From Cystobasidium ongulense (lineage: Eukaryota > Basidiomycota > Cystobasidiomycetes > Cystobasidiales > Cystobasidiaceae), in the NCBI GenBank assembly GCA_022835595.1, contig BQUP01000009.1, positions 620,001 through 684,000 on the forward strand: 64,000 nucleotides of DNA. The letters are read 5' to 3'. Within the stretch, counting starts at the first letter, position 1; the number at the start of each line of letters is the position of its first letter. This document shows positions 24,621 to 36,750 of the stretch, in pieces. The position numbers were made by a program, and so were the translations under genes. Below the pieces are notes generated by a model. It made no database searches. It was not told the origin of the DNA and saw only the letters and a list, made by a program, of their open reading frames with translations.

Positions 24621-24694
24621 AGAATTTGGCAGTCAAGCGGGGTTTGCTGGAACGGCCCCAGGCAAGCGGGCGTCTGACCCTTCAAGGAGGAGAT
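24621..24694. repeat. Upstream duplicate, copy B side
   Basis: This is the partner of 23406-23470 and lies about 210 bp upstream of the copy B ATG. The order gene-promoter, gene-promoter on one strand shows that the pair arose by tandem duplication of a unit of roughly 1.2 kb. Confidence 0.8.
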
Positions 24695-25165
24695 TCCGAG
24701 GGAGCTCTTGCGATAAGTGAGAGATCAAGCGTCGATGACAATGGCGATAGTCGGGGTAAGTAAGTCGGCGAGGTCGAGCCTTGATGATTTCAATTGAGAG
24801 CAAGCAAAAGGCCGATCACCTCAAGCATGTAGTTTTCGAACCTCTAGATGGATGGCTTTCTTGCATTCGCCGAACTGGACAGTAAGTCAAGTCTCCTCGT
24901 ACATCTGTCTGCTTTGACGTACGGTATCTGGGAGAATGCTGATTGCACTCAGCCATGGCCTAGGCAGGTCCCAACGCTTCGGAATCCTCCATTGCTGCCC
25001 ATGCAGATGATCGGAACGGCACATACTTGACAAGTACACACTTTTCGCCTGAGGACCGCCGTCCAGGCCAGTCGGTATCGTTGCAGCCGGGTTTTCGCTG
25101 GCGATGTGGAGGCGTGTTTTGCATACGCATCCTCGCGGAGGCTTTACAATATCGGGCGTGAGCGT
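24695..25165. other. Intergenic, no gene seen
   Basis: This lies between the copy B promoter and the 3' end of the NmrA-like gene. A 60-codon open frame at 24848 has no recognisable features. No third copy of the secreted-protein gene was found here. Confidence 0.5.
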
Positions 25166-26148
25166 CTAGTCATAATCTTTCCACGGTTTGCCTTGTGTCT
25201 CGATAGCAAGATCCTCCATATCCTTCCACTTCCAGTATTTCTGTTCTGGATTGATGATCTCGTTGCTACTTCCCAGACCCTCTACGCTGTGGTCGATCTT
25301 GCCCTCGCCCATCAGGAATCGCATATACTTCTCAAGACGGTCTGATCCCTCCTTGATGACGCTCGCTTTATAAGGCCCAAGCGGAACAGTAGCGACTTCT
25401 ATAAACCCCGAGCCTTGAGATTGCATGATTCGGGCGACCTCGTTGAAGCTTTCATTGGTGCCTGAAATATGGACCTCGCTTGGGATGCTTTCCAACGGTA
25501 ATGAGGCGAGAAGCGCTAAAGCCTTGCCTACGTCTGACATGGCGGTGTATGAGGTTCGAGCATTAGCATCACCGACAGCTTCGTATCTTCCCTGCTTGGT
25601 ATTGAAACCGAACCAAGGACCAATTGAGTCTTCCAGGAATAGACCGGCGTACACACGCGAGATCTTTACATCTGGAGCCAGAAGCTCTTTGGCGAGCTCG
25701 AAGTGGCGTTTCTTGGAGTCCCACTCTTTTGCTGCAAAGTCGTGGACGTAGTGGTCAACCCCAAATTCGGAGGGAAAGTATACCTTCACCGACGAGCCGG
25801 AAATCGCGCGGAGCAACTTTTCTTTGAAAGTGTGACCAGTGGGCCCGACCCTGCCGACCGACTCTCTTATCGTACGCCTAAGAAGAACAGACGCAAAAGA
25901 AGTCGGACGTACGTATTCACCAAAACATCCACGCCGTCCAATGCGCTTGCTAGATCCTCTTCGGAATACAACCGCAATCTTGCCCCAGCTCTCACCAGCT
26001 CTTGTGCTTTGTCGGAGTCTGAACGCGACAATATAAAGATCTCCCTAAATCTGACTTTGAATTCGGGCAGGAGGATGGATTTCGTCACATTAAATCCAAG
26101 GTTTCCTGTGGCCCCCGCAATTGCGAGCGTAGGGAGGCTCGCCGACAT
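25166..26148 (-). CDS. NmrA-like / isoflavone-reductase-like NAD(P)-binding protein
   Basis: This is an atypical short-chain reductase of the NmrA or phenylcoumaran-benzylic-ether-reductase group. Exon 1 encodes MSASLPTLAIAGATGNLGFN with the GxTGxxG-type nucleotide turn (GATGNLG). A single intron of about 60 nt then leads to VGPTGHTFKEKLLRA. The second exon carries FPSEFGVD, the family motif, and the helix AAKEWDSKKRHFELAKELL; this Lys lies where reductases of the group place the catalytic Lys. The C-terminus ends GKPWKDYD. The protein has about 307 residues and could be either a redox-sensing regulator or a true reductase. It is divergent from TRM9 with 218 bp between ATGs. Confidence 0.82.
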
Positions 26149-26366
26149 AGACAGAGGGAAGGTGCTACCGCAGTGAGACCGCTTAGGATATTACAATCTA
26201 GCAGCAGTGATATGTTGATGGTATTGGTAATTGTCAGAGTTGGTTCTGATTGCGACAGTTTAGTACTTTGGTGTCGAGGAAAAAGCCGATCACGGTTTTT
26301 GTCGCTGCAGTTGAGTGATTGATAGCTTTCTTTCGTTCAACGAGGTGACCTTCTGAACGTTTCACA

Positions 26367-27512
26367 ATGAAGTCTTGTCCTCCAATGGCTGACCACTCGC
26401 AGTCCGACTTGGACGAGCTTGCTCGCAAGGATGAGGCGCAGTATGTCCATCAAGTATACGAGACGATAGCATCGCACTTTTCATCAACGAGGTACAAGGT
26501 GAGGAGCAGTTGTTAGTGGGAACTGCATATTGTATGTCTACCTGTCTGACTTACACAGCAGTAAACTTGTCTGTCTATTTACGCAATTCTCTGGAAAATG
26601 GATGATATTAAACAGCCTTGGCCAGGCATAACACAATTCCTTGAAACTCTTCCTGCTGGATCGTTAGGTCTTGATGCAGGGTGTGGGAATGGAAAATATC
26701 TTGGATTGCGAAGCGTCCTCCAGGCTGGTCAGTCACAATCTCAAACCGACCAAGGCACATCTTCCCAACCCAGTTCCTCAAAAGCAAAAGGCAAAGGCAA
26801 AGCTTTACCTGCAGACTCCATTCCAGAGACGGACGAGTCGCATTCGAAAGTAACTCAACCCGGAGCAGTATTGACTATCGGCCTAGACTATTCTACCAAT
26901 CTCATCAAAATAGCAAAAGGTCGTTCACATGAAGTCCTAGTAGGCGACGCTATAGATATGCCATGGCGAGAAGGTACTTTTGATTTTGCAATTTCAATCG
27001 CTACGATACATCACTTCACTACGCCTTCGAGACGGATAGCAGCTGTTCGAACGATGCTACGTGCGTTGAACAAGAGGCATGGCAAGCTCATTATACAAGT
27101 TTGGGCAGTAGAGCAAGTACCACCGCAGGAACAGAATAAGGACAGCAATAGCACGCCGCATAAGCCCTATCTAAAGCGGCAAAGAGATATGGATAAACTA
27201 GAATCTGCAATCACCACACTGCAAAGTCTGAACCTGTCACAAGCTGAAAAACAAGAAGTCTTTGTGCCTTGGAAGCTGCAGCCAGCGCAACAGGCAGACC
27301 GGGGAAATCCAGACTTGGCAGGAGCAGAGGGAACGGCTACAGAACCGGTGTATCAACGATACTATCACCTCTTCAAGGCTGGAGAACTGCGGGACATGGT
27401 CCAAGAGGCTGCGAGACTGGAGCTCAGCGAGTCACTGTTCCAGTCGCTGAAGATTGACGAGGACGAGACGTGGGAGTCTGGGAACTGGTCTATAGTGGCA
27501 CGCTTCGAGTGA
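26367..27512 (+). CDS. TRM9: tRNA (carboxymethyluridine) methyltransferase Trm9
   Basis: This SAM-dependent enzyme, with Trm112, completes mcm5U at the tRNA wobble position. Exons 26367-26498 and 26616-27512 give 342 residues. The start region YVHQVYETIASHFSSTRYK joins PWPGITQFLETL across the intron exactly as in yeast (HFSNTRYKPWP). GLDAGCGNGKYLG is SAM motif I, and TFDFAISIATIHHFTTPSRR is the acceptor-side motif. Two low-complexity inserts are fungal embellishments: one Gln/Ser/Lys-rich after motif I (about residues 85-125) and one before the C-terminal SLFQSLKID. The C-terminus NWSIVARFE matches the family end. A second ATG at 26385 is possible. Confidence 0.92.
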
Positions 27513-27790
27513 TGTGGTCTTGTCATCAATGTGAAGCCCTTCGCGTTGTACCGAGTTATCTGAATTGTCGTGCGTGTATACAATGTGGCGGAGTTGCCAC
27601 CCGGAAACGACGGCGGAAAGTTGCAGGGCGAGACCGGGCATTTTGAAAGCGAGTCAACGAATTGAAGAAGCTCAAAGTGGCTTTGACTTGGACACATTCA
27701 CTGGATATACATTGTCAAGCAGATTGGTGCACTCTGCAAGGCACACTCAAGGCACGACCCCCCTCCTCCAGCCTTTCTATTCCAGCAACC

Positions 27791-30332
27791 ATGGCCTCGC
27801 TTGCGTTGGCCGCCTCGAGAGCCGCCGCGACTGTCACTGCGAGGAACGGTGCAGGAGCAAGCCGCCTAGTCCTCTCGAAGCTGCACAGGAGACACTATTC
27901 AGCGTCCAAGAGCGCATCCACCGACAGAGCGGCTCCCATTCCATCCGAGGTCAAACGCCGCATACGCTCGATCCAGAGCGAGCGAGAAAATCAAAGAGTT
28001 GCAAGCCAGCTGCAGAATGGCGAACAGCGCAGATCCATCACTGGAAGTGGTGCTTCCCAAGCTAGCGTTGATGCTCGGTGCGTCCTTGCTCTCCGTGTCT
28101 ACCTTTATTCCAAGTCTGCCTGCTGACTCGCGAAAGCTTCTTTTCTTTTCTGCACGCCCCACTGTCACCCCATATCTCACCCGCATGCTTCCTACGTCCT
28201 GGCTTTCCTCTTGTCTGGATGCATGGCCGACTTGTCACACTGCCCTGCATTCGTGAATCCGCTCCACCGTCTTGACACCTCATCAACTACTGCAGGCGGC
28301 CTGTCCCATCACCGGCCTTCCAAGCGCCACCACCACCCCCCGTCACGCCTGAAGGATTCCCTAGCCAATTCCCAGGAGCCATCTCGAGACATGCGGGAGC
28401 TCAACCTGGTGAAGAAATGGATCACTCATTCATCGGCATGACAGGAGGTGAAGTCATCCACGAAATGCTCCGCCGTCATGAAGTCAAACAGATGTTCGGA
28501 TACCCCGGAGGAGCTGCCCTGCCTATTTTCGACGCCATCTTCCAGAGCAAGCATGTCGAATTCGTTTTGCCCAGGTGAGTTGAAATGGCTGTTCGTATCG
28601 CTATATCCATACATGCTCATTGCCTTGTCTGCCCATTCCCTGACCTAGACACGAACAAGGAGCCGGACACATGGCTGAAGGTTATGCTCGCGTCACTGGA
28701 AAGCCAGGTGTCGTTCTCGTTACTTCCGGACCAGGAGCTACCAACGTTGTAACACCCATGCAAGATGCTCTTTCCGACGGTACCCCAATGGTCGTGCTAT
28801 GCGGACAAGTCGCCACATCAGCCATCGGCTCCGATGCTTTCCAAGAAGCAGACATGGTCGGTATCTCTCGAGCATGCACAAAATGGAATGTCATGGTCAA
28901 GGATGTAGCCGAGATCCCTCGTCGTATCAATGAAGCCTTTAAGATTGCCACATCTGGCCGACCTGGACCAGTCCTCGTCGATCTACCCAAGGATGTAACA
29001 GCAGGTATTCTCAAAACACCCATTCCTGCACGATTCTCGCATCCTCATCGTACAGATGAGCATCTAAGAACTATCGGTCGAAGGCAAAGCCTAGGCGCTA
29101 TCGCTTCAGCACCAGCTAGTGCGACTGAACCTCAATCTTTCCCCGAGCCTGATATGCACCTACTCCGTCGAGCAGCGCAACTCATCAACGGCGCGAAGAA
29201 GCCTGTCATTTACGCTGGAGCTGGTATTGTCAATTCAGAGGATGGACCTGGTCTACTAAAGCAACTGTCTGACCTCGGCAACATTCCCGTGACCACTACC
29301 CTTCAAGGCCTAGGTGGCTTCGATGAAGAATCACCGAGAGCTCTACATATGCTTGGAATGCACGGATCTGCCTACGCCAATCTTGCGATGCAAGATGCCG
29401 ATGTCATTATAGCCCTCGGAGCTAGATTCGATGACCGAGTCACAGGCAAAATCGAAACATTCGCCCCTGAGGCGAGACGAGCCGCCCTGGAAGGAAGAGG
29501 TGGTATCATCCACTTCGAGATCTCACCCAAGAATATCAACAAGGTCGTCGAAGCGACATGCGCCATTGAAGGTGATGTCTCCCACAGCCTGTCCCACCTT
29601 CTACCTCTCATCAACCAAGAAGCCGCTGCTGGTCGTGCCCCATGGCACGATACAATCGCAGCGTGGAAGAAGCGCTTCCCATTTGCGTACGACAAGGCTG
29701 TCGAGGGAGAATTTGTCAAGCCTCAACAGGTCGTCGAAGCACTTAACGACTGGGCGAATGTGAACAATAAAAAGGACGATATTATTATCACTACAGGTGT
29801 TGGACAACATCAAATGTGGGCAGCTCAGTTCTACAGATGGACAACACCACGGTCTTGGGTCTCTTCTGGAGGTCTAGGAACAATGGGCTTTGGTCTGCCA
29901 TCAGCTATCGGAGCTAAAGTCGGAGCGCCAGATAAGATCGTTGTTGATATCGATGGCGACGCCTCTTTCTCCATGACAGCTATGGAAATGGCGACAGCCA
30001 GTCAATACAGCATAGGATGCAAGATTCTAGTTCTAAACAATGAATTCCAGGGAATGGTACTACAATGGCAAAATCTATTCTATCAAGAAAGATATGCACA
30101 TACAAGAATGACGAATCCAGATTTTGTTAAACTTGCAGAAGCAATGGGAGTAAAAGCTATACGCTGCGAAAGTCCTGAAGATTTACCCGGGAAAATGAAA
30201 GAGTTCATGGAATATGATAATACGAAACCTATTCTGTTTGAATGCCGTGTGCACACTCAAGAGCATGTCTATCCTATGGTACCTGCTGGAAAAGCTCTAC
30301 ATGAACAACTAGTTCACCCAAAACTACGATAG
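27791..30332 (+). CDS. ILV2: Acetolactate (acetohydroxyacid) synthase catalytic subunit
   Basis: This ThDP/FAD enzyme makes acetolactate and acetohydroxybutyrate, the first common step of Val, Leu and Ile synthesis, in mitochondria. Three exons (27791-28077, 28296-28574, 28649-30332) give 749 residues. The first 95 are an Arg/Ser/Ala presequence. The N-terminal ThDP Glu sits in [12 protein letters not shown], the central FAD domain in the middle, and the C-terminal ThDP motif is [16 protein letters not shown] to VLNNEFQGM. Trp of VLQWQNLFY (the herbicide-site Trp) is kept. At codon 244 (28812-28814) GQVATSAIG has Ala where yeast and plants have Pro. The gene starts 278 bp after TRM9. Confidence 0.95.
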
Positions 30333-30947
30333 GTCACGACAGCAATCTCAACTCAGCTTGAAGATTTATCAAATCCAATATAAAAATGGCCTGTTTTGGC
30401 CGATTTTCCTAGCTTGTTTTGTCGTTACGATTCGTTTAAATCTTGTGCCATCCTTGATGCGCCGGAAGATAGCATTCAAGTCGGCTTATCCTTTTCTTGA
30501 GCTTGTAATCACGACAGAGCTCCCAATGTAACATAGGCTGTACCCTTTTTTGCGCATATCTAGTAGGTACCATCAGTGATCATTGTTGGCTTTTTCCGTA
30601 TGGAATTCAAAGGTAATCTTGGACTTTCCTTGTCCCTGCAAGCCAGTGACGGCAGTCTAGTCTGCATGCATTGCTTTCACGTTTGCCTGGAGGTTGTAGC
30701 CTGCATGCAGAACCGTCGCTCGACTGGTCTGCAAAACAGAGTCACGTGACCGGTCGACTGTTGACTGTGTATTTGTTGACAGCTCTGGCTCGTTGGCTCT
30801 TGCCGTATAAGCAACCGACGCAAGCCTGGTTTGAGAGCGTGTCTGGTTGTCTCGTTCACAACAGAGAGAGTCACGCCATCTGCAGTCTGCGTGTCAGCGA
30901 GGCGCAGAGCCACACACAGCCAGCCTGAAGTGGAGGAAGCAGCAATC
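30333..30947 (+). promoter_or_regulatory. Chitin synthase upstream region with CACGTG E-box
   Basis: A perfect 10-bp palindrome GTCACGTGAC at 30741-30750 contains the CACGTG core bound by bHLH factors (Cbf1/Pho4/SREBP classes) about 200 bp before the chitin synthase ATG. Its role here is inference. The ILV2 3' end occupies the left part. Confidence 0.45.
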
Positions 30948-33900
30948 ATGGCAGGATACTCGGGGGTTCCCAACAACCTCCCTCACATCGACATTGATGC
31001 GGACGACATGTTCGCTCCAGAGGCATACAGACGCTGGGTAGAAGGGCAAGAGAATGCGGGAGAGGTCCCGTCGGCGCCTGCAATGGAGCAAGCACCAAGT
31101 TACCGCGAGGTCCCTCTATACAGAGAGCAGCCATTCGACTATGGCGCCTATGTCGCTCCGAACGATGAAGCGCAGTACTACGTCGAGGACGAAAAGTACG
31201 AGCAGGATATTGGACATACCCCCGTGCGCCATGTTGACTTTGCTCGACGAGCTACGCGCTACGCGACGCCGGAATTGGAGGGACAAGCTCTCAGAGGCGA
31301 AGACGCGAGCTTTGATGGGCCTGAAGAGTATGCGAGCACTACAGATCATGCACATCATCATGTTACCCCTCTGCATGTCAGAGCGACGGGCCGCTCGCCA
31401 ACTGTTACAACTACAACTCCACGAAGACGCTTCGGTCTCTATCGATCAACAAACAGTAAACAGAATGGCGACTCGAACAAATCATTAGCGAGAAGCTTGG
31501 ATGATGAAAAAGCTTCAAGAGATGAGGATGATGTACCCTTGAATCCACATTTCGGACCTGTGCCAACTGTCCAGCTCCGAAGAAATCGCACAAAACGGAG
31601 AATTGGCCTTACAGCTGGAAATCTAGTCATTGATGCACCAATCCCTTCGCGACTTGCTGGCTTCTTGCCCAGAAAAGGCTCTGAAGAATTTGACAAGATG
31701 AGGTAAGAGGGTTCCGTGTGTAATAATGGCCTTTATCTGACATGGCGTTTCTTCATACAGGTATACAGCCGTAACCTGCGATGTAGGTCGAAGAACTGTC
31801 GCCACCGCCTCGTAGAGACAAACTGACTTGCCCGACGTGTTTACAGCCAGACGATTTTGAGAAGAATCAATACACCCTTCGTCCAGTGATGTACAACCGC
31901 GAGACTGAGCTTGTCATTTGCGTAACAATGTACAACGTAAGCCGAACGGGCGTCATGAATACATCGATGTGATTTGACCGAAATTCATTACTTGCAGGAG
32001 GATGAAATCCTGTTGACGAGGACACTACATGGTGTGATGAGTGAGTTTTCTCTTTTCGAATACGTAGGTCGGCCGGTACACAACTAAGGCCTATCTACAG
32101 AAAACATCGCGCATCTGTGTTCGAGACAGAAGAGTCGGACCTGGGGCAAAGATGGGTGGAAAAAAGTGCGTGCATGTTTACAACCTTAACACAGCTAAGT
32201 CAAACTAAGCCTTGCATGCGTTTAGATTGTGGTCTGCATCATCGCTGACGGACGCAAAGTAACCCATCCGAGGGTATTAGACTGGTAAGTAACCACTTCA
32301 CCCGCACAATTGCTCGAAACACGTACTGATTGGCATACTCTCTTAGTCTGGCAGCTCTGGGAGTGTATCAAAAAGATGTTGGTAAGAACAAAGTAGACAA
32401 CAAGCAAGTGCAGGCGCATGTGTACGAGTATACTACGCAACTGTCAATCGATCCGGACCTCAAGTTCAAAGGTTTGGAAAAGGGTATTGTTCCAGCTCAA
32501 GTAATTTTCTGTCTGAAAGAGAGGAGTAAGTGCATCCCACGTTCAATGGTGAAGAGCCAACGTAGCTCACCCATATCGTCCAGATGCCAAAAAGCTTAAT
32601 TCACATCGTTGGCTCTTCAATGCCTTCTGTCCTCTACTCCAACCAAATGTGGTCGTCCTTCTTGATGTCGGTACCAAGCCTAGTCCGAAGAGTATATATC
32701 ATCTCTGGAAAACATTCGATCTCAATAGTAATGTCGGAGGAGCAGTAAGTTGCAGCTTGTGCATGGTTTTGTTATATTGCGTGCCAGCTAATGAGTTCTC
32801 CCCCATCTAGTGCGGCGAGATCTGTACTATGAAGGGCAAATTTTGGACTGGCCTACTGAATCCCATGGTGGCTTCTCAGAATTTCGAATACAAAATGTCG
32901 AATATCCTTGACAAGCCAACCGAATCGCGTGAGTCTGAACTCAAGTTAGGTAGCTCAGAGAATCCGACTGATCCGCATTTGCTTTTTTTACTTTCAGTCT
33001 TTGGTTATATCTCGGTTTTGCCAGGTGCTTTCTCCGCCTATCGTTACATTGCCTTGAAGAATGACGACATGGGTCGGGGTCCATTGGCAAGTTACTTCAA
33101 AGGTGAAACACTGGCAGGGCATGATGCAGATGTCTTTACAAGCAAGTGCGTAACACGAGCCTGCTTCGCTACCTCTGCAGACACATGGCTGATATCACTG
33201 TTCTTTGCAGCATGTACTTAGCTGAAGATCGTATCCTCTGTTGGGAGCTTGTTGCTAAACGAGGCGACAGCTGGGTTCTCAAGTTTGTCAAAGCGGCTCA
33301 GGGAGAGACAGACTGTCCCGATACTATTACCGAATTCATATCGCAAAGGTAAGGCTGTACGAACAAAGAAGTCCCATCATCAGCACTGCTAACTATACCT
33401 AATGCTGCAGACGTCGCTGGCTTAACGGTTCTTTCTTTGCCGCTATCTACGCCACATCGCACGTACTGCAGCTTACTCGGACTGAGCATTCAATGGGCCG
33501 AAAATTGGCGCTATACCTCGAAACGCTCTACAACACCATCAATCTGATCTTCTCGTGGTTCGGTATCGCAAATTACTACATTTTCTTTACCATCCTCACT
33601 GCATCATTGCAAGATGTATGTCCTGTCTTCTTGTTTTCATTATGAGAGATTGATTTGAACACTCGCTGATAGTCTGTCTTTGCACTAGAAACAGTACGGT
33701 ATTAAGAATATTCAAGTACTGAACATTGGTATGCAGTATACCTATGCCGGAACGCTCGCTGCCACATTCTTGCTTTCAATGGGTAACAGACCCGTTGGAG
33801 CCAAATGGAAATATATGGCTGGTAAGTCAAATTCATTTATTTGATGAGAACTTCCAGACGCTGATATGGCAACCGCAGTCATGATCATCTTTTCTATTCT

Positions 33901-34943
33901 CACGACATACATGATGGCCGCGACCGTGTTCTGCCTGGTTCGATCTTTCCAAACGAAACAGACAGGCGGCGTCTACGTGCAGTTGATAATCTCGCTGTTG
34001 TCAACATATGGAGTCTACGTACTCAGCTCTCTCTTGGCTCTCGATCCTTGGCATTTGTAAGCATAAAGCCCTGTGGGAGACTGTCGTATGGGATGATCTG
34101 CTCACGACTTGCACATTCCAGGATTACATGCATGCTACAATACGTTCTATGTTCCCCAATCTGGATCAATGTGCTCAATATATACGCCTTCTCAAATCTG
34201 CACGACTTCTCCTGGGGCACGAAAGAAGATGGTGTCGAGGAAGATTTAGGAAGTGCCGCTGCGAATAAAGATGGTACCGTCGAGCTGGAACTGCCCACTG
34301 ATCAAGCCGATATCGGTGAGAGGACGGCGCGAGCTTGTGCAAGCAGAACCGGAAGCTGATGCCCTCTTCCTGTAGACGCTGGCTATGACGACTCACTGCA
34401 CAGCTTACGGACACGCCCGAAATTGCTTCCTAGAGCGAGAACGCAGGCTGAAAAAGATCGCATGAAGGTAAGCATCACAGCGGACAGACCCTCACTGACA
34501 TATGCTGATTGATAAAGTGATAAAGCACGACTATTACGCTTCGACTCGAACGAACGTTGTGCTCGTCTGGGCCCTGTCCAATGTAAGCTACTCTGGATAA
34601 CTTCTGATTTGCCTTTACGGACCCATTACTGATTGGTCTGTAATAGGGTATCCTCGCTGCGGCAATCTTGCATGGCTATGATGGTTCCACCTTCACCAGC
34701 AGCTCAACGAAACAGAGCGTCTGTACGTCCCACCGAATATGCCTTTTTACACGAACACTTCTGACCCTTTCTGCTGCTACACAAGACATGCTTGTCATTC
34801 TTGTGCTTGTGGCCATCCTGGCGGTATTCCGATTCGCAGCTTCTACAGCATATGCAATTGTACGCCTGGTGAGTTGTTATGTTTGCCCTCACCGTGTCCG
34901 CATCATAGCGCTTGCTAACCCCTTCTCATAGGTATCCGGATGA
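30948..34943 (+). CDS. Chitin synthase (division 1, probably class III)
   Basis: This integral membrane enzyme polymerises UDP-GlcNAc into chitin at the plasma membrane. The N-terminal 250 residues are hydrophilic and disordered. After many small exons the catalytic domain reads: [59 protein letters not shown], the EDR of [15 protein letters not shown], and [13 protein letters not shown]. Membrane segments follow ([57 protein letters not shown]), then a cytoplasmic loop with [10 protein letters not shown] and a last helical hairpin. The final exon after 34932 gives Val-Ser-Gly-stop. There is no myosin motor, which excludes classes V-VII, and no class IV-type N-terminal domain. I favour class III by the look of the [14 protein letters not shown] region, but did not align it. 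Confidence 0.93.
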
Positions 34944-35772
34944 TCTTGGAAATGGACAATGAACGACAACTTTCATTCAGCTAGATCTAGTCGGATTTTA
35001 TGTAACTTCAGCCTATGTATCGACCTTATACTTTCGTGTTTCTTTCGTTTGTTATACTTGCAGCTTTCCCTTTCGAAGATAACCGTCTGCTTGATACGAA
35101 CAGTTTTTACTGCATGATCTCCTCTTGTTGTGAAGCCTCCTGCCATGCTGTGCCTTGCGACGTTGCCTTGCCGTTCATAGATCTGGCCTAAGCTGTCGCT
35201 GTACCGATCGGTTCGTTCATAGCTAGGATACAACCGAAACTTGACATCCGGGTCAAAATAGCCAGCCAAGGCGTGCCTGCGGACGGCGGTAGTCGCCTTA
35301 CGGGTGATAGAGTAACAACATCGATTCAACGAGGTAGAGACCAGGCAATGACGAGGCTAAGGGAGTCGGTGGGCACGATCTTTGGAACCATATGCGAGCG
35401 GGTCCGAGGCGACCGACCCCGATACCGATCAACCATAGATATGACAATCAGATCTCGGAATACCGGAAACTGCAGCACTGCATCCAGAGCAGCGGGGCCA
35501 TGAAGCTTGCGTCTGCCTTTGGCTAGAGACGTTCTCCAGACGCCGCCCTCGAGGTTTGCAGGACAAGAGTGGAGCAGACGCCAACCTCATGGTTGAGGCA
35601 GACGTCCGGCGCGGGCGCGGGAAAGTACGGTGAAATGGCGCAAAACTGCTGGAAACCCGTTGGTGGTTGGGAAAGAGCATAGGATTCGTGTCTGTGATGA
35701 TTGAGGCGTCAGTGTCATCCAAAGAAAAGATGGTAGTGCGACCGAATCGATAGTTTGAAGGCTCGGTTCGCG

Positions 35773-35806
35773 TGACAGGGGAGATCTTCCCAGATCTTCC
35801 CTGTCA
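35773..35806. repeat. 15-bp stem hairpin
   Basis: TGACAGGGGAGATCT and AGATCTTCCCTGTCA pair with one G:T-type mismatch around a 4-base TCCC loop. No T-run follows on either side, so it does not look like a Pol III terminator. No gene lies adjacent. Confidence 0.7.
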
Positions 35807-36734
35807 TCAAGCGCGGGTGTATAGCGGCTTTATCGACTTGAAAACAAGCGAGATCCAGCCAGCATAGCTAGTCAGTGCGGCCTACCAGGGAGGGACTGTG
35901 CAATACCGGACACGTCCTGTCCAACCTATCAGTAGAGGCGCTCCTCACGCAGGATGGCGCAGGGCTGGATGAGACGGGTGGACAGCAAAGTGATCACATC
36001 AGCCAGAACGAGCCGTCGAAGATGGACTCAGCAACACCTTCATACATTTACGGCACCATTACCTTCGAGAGCTGTCAGTACTGTGTCTCCTCAGCAAGCT
36101 CTTTCCATCGGTGCTCTTCATCTGCCCGTGTCTGCAGGCCAACGCAAAACTAGGTCCCAATTTACGCAGCTTGCGAATCTCTATGCACCCGCTGCATGGC
36201 CTGCAGGATCAACAAGGAGATAGCGTAGCCTCGAGTGAAAGTATATCCTGGACAGCTACCATCAGATTGTACGTCTTTTGCGGTGTTTAAGCCTGTAGGT
36301 ATGGTAAATTTCTGGGCGAGGTTGAGTTTTGTCCTCCGTATAGTCTCGAGTGTCCCGACTTACACCGAGCGGTTCCCTTCCATTTCATCCACTCACAGGT
36401 CCGATGGGCAGACCTACTACTTATATCATTCTGGAATTGACCAGCCTGTAGCAAGACGGGCCACTCCCGCCAGAAGTTCTGCCTTGTTTCCATTGGGACA
36501 TCGGTTCGCCACCACAGTACCCCCGCCAGTTGACCTGGGGGGCCGTTGACCTGAAGGCATTCCCCTGCAGCGGGCAAGACCTTTGCAAGCATATCAAGTC
36601 TTCCACAATCAAGATATTTATTTGGAAATAACTGCTTGTCGTTCCATTTTCTTTTGGCTGGTGCCTGCGAACGATGGGTGAGAATGTTCGCCGACAGAGG
36701 TCATACTACAGTACTGCGATGATGCTGTCGCATA

Positions 36735-36750
36735 CCGGTATGCATACCGG
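36735..36750. repeat. 16-bp perfect palindrome
   Basis: CCGGTATGCATACCGG is self-complementary over all 16 bases and overlaps a second perfect palindrome, CATACCGGTATG (36731-36742). About 60 bp downstream GTACTGCACAGTAC is a further inverted repeat. Role unknown; dimeric regulator sites or chance are both possible. Confidence 0.65.
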
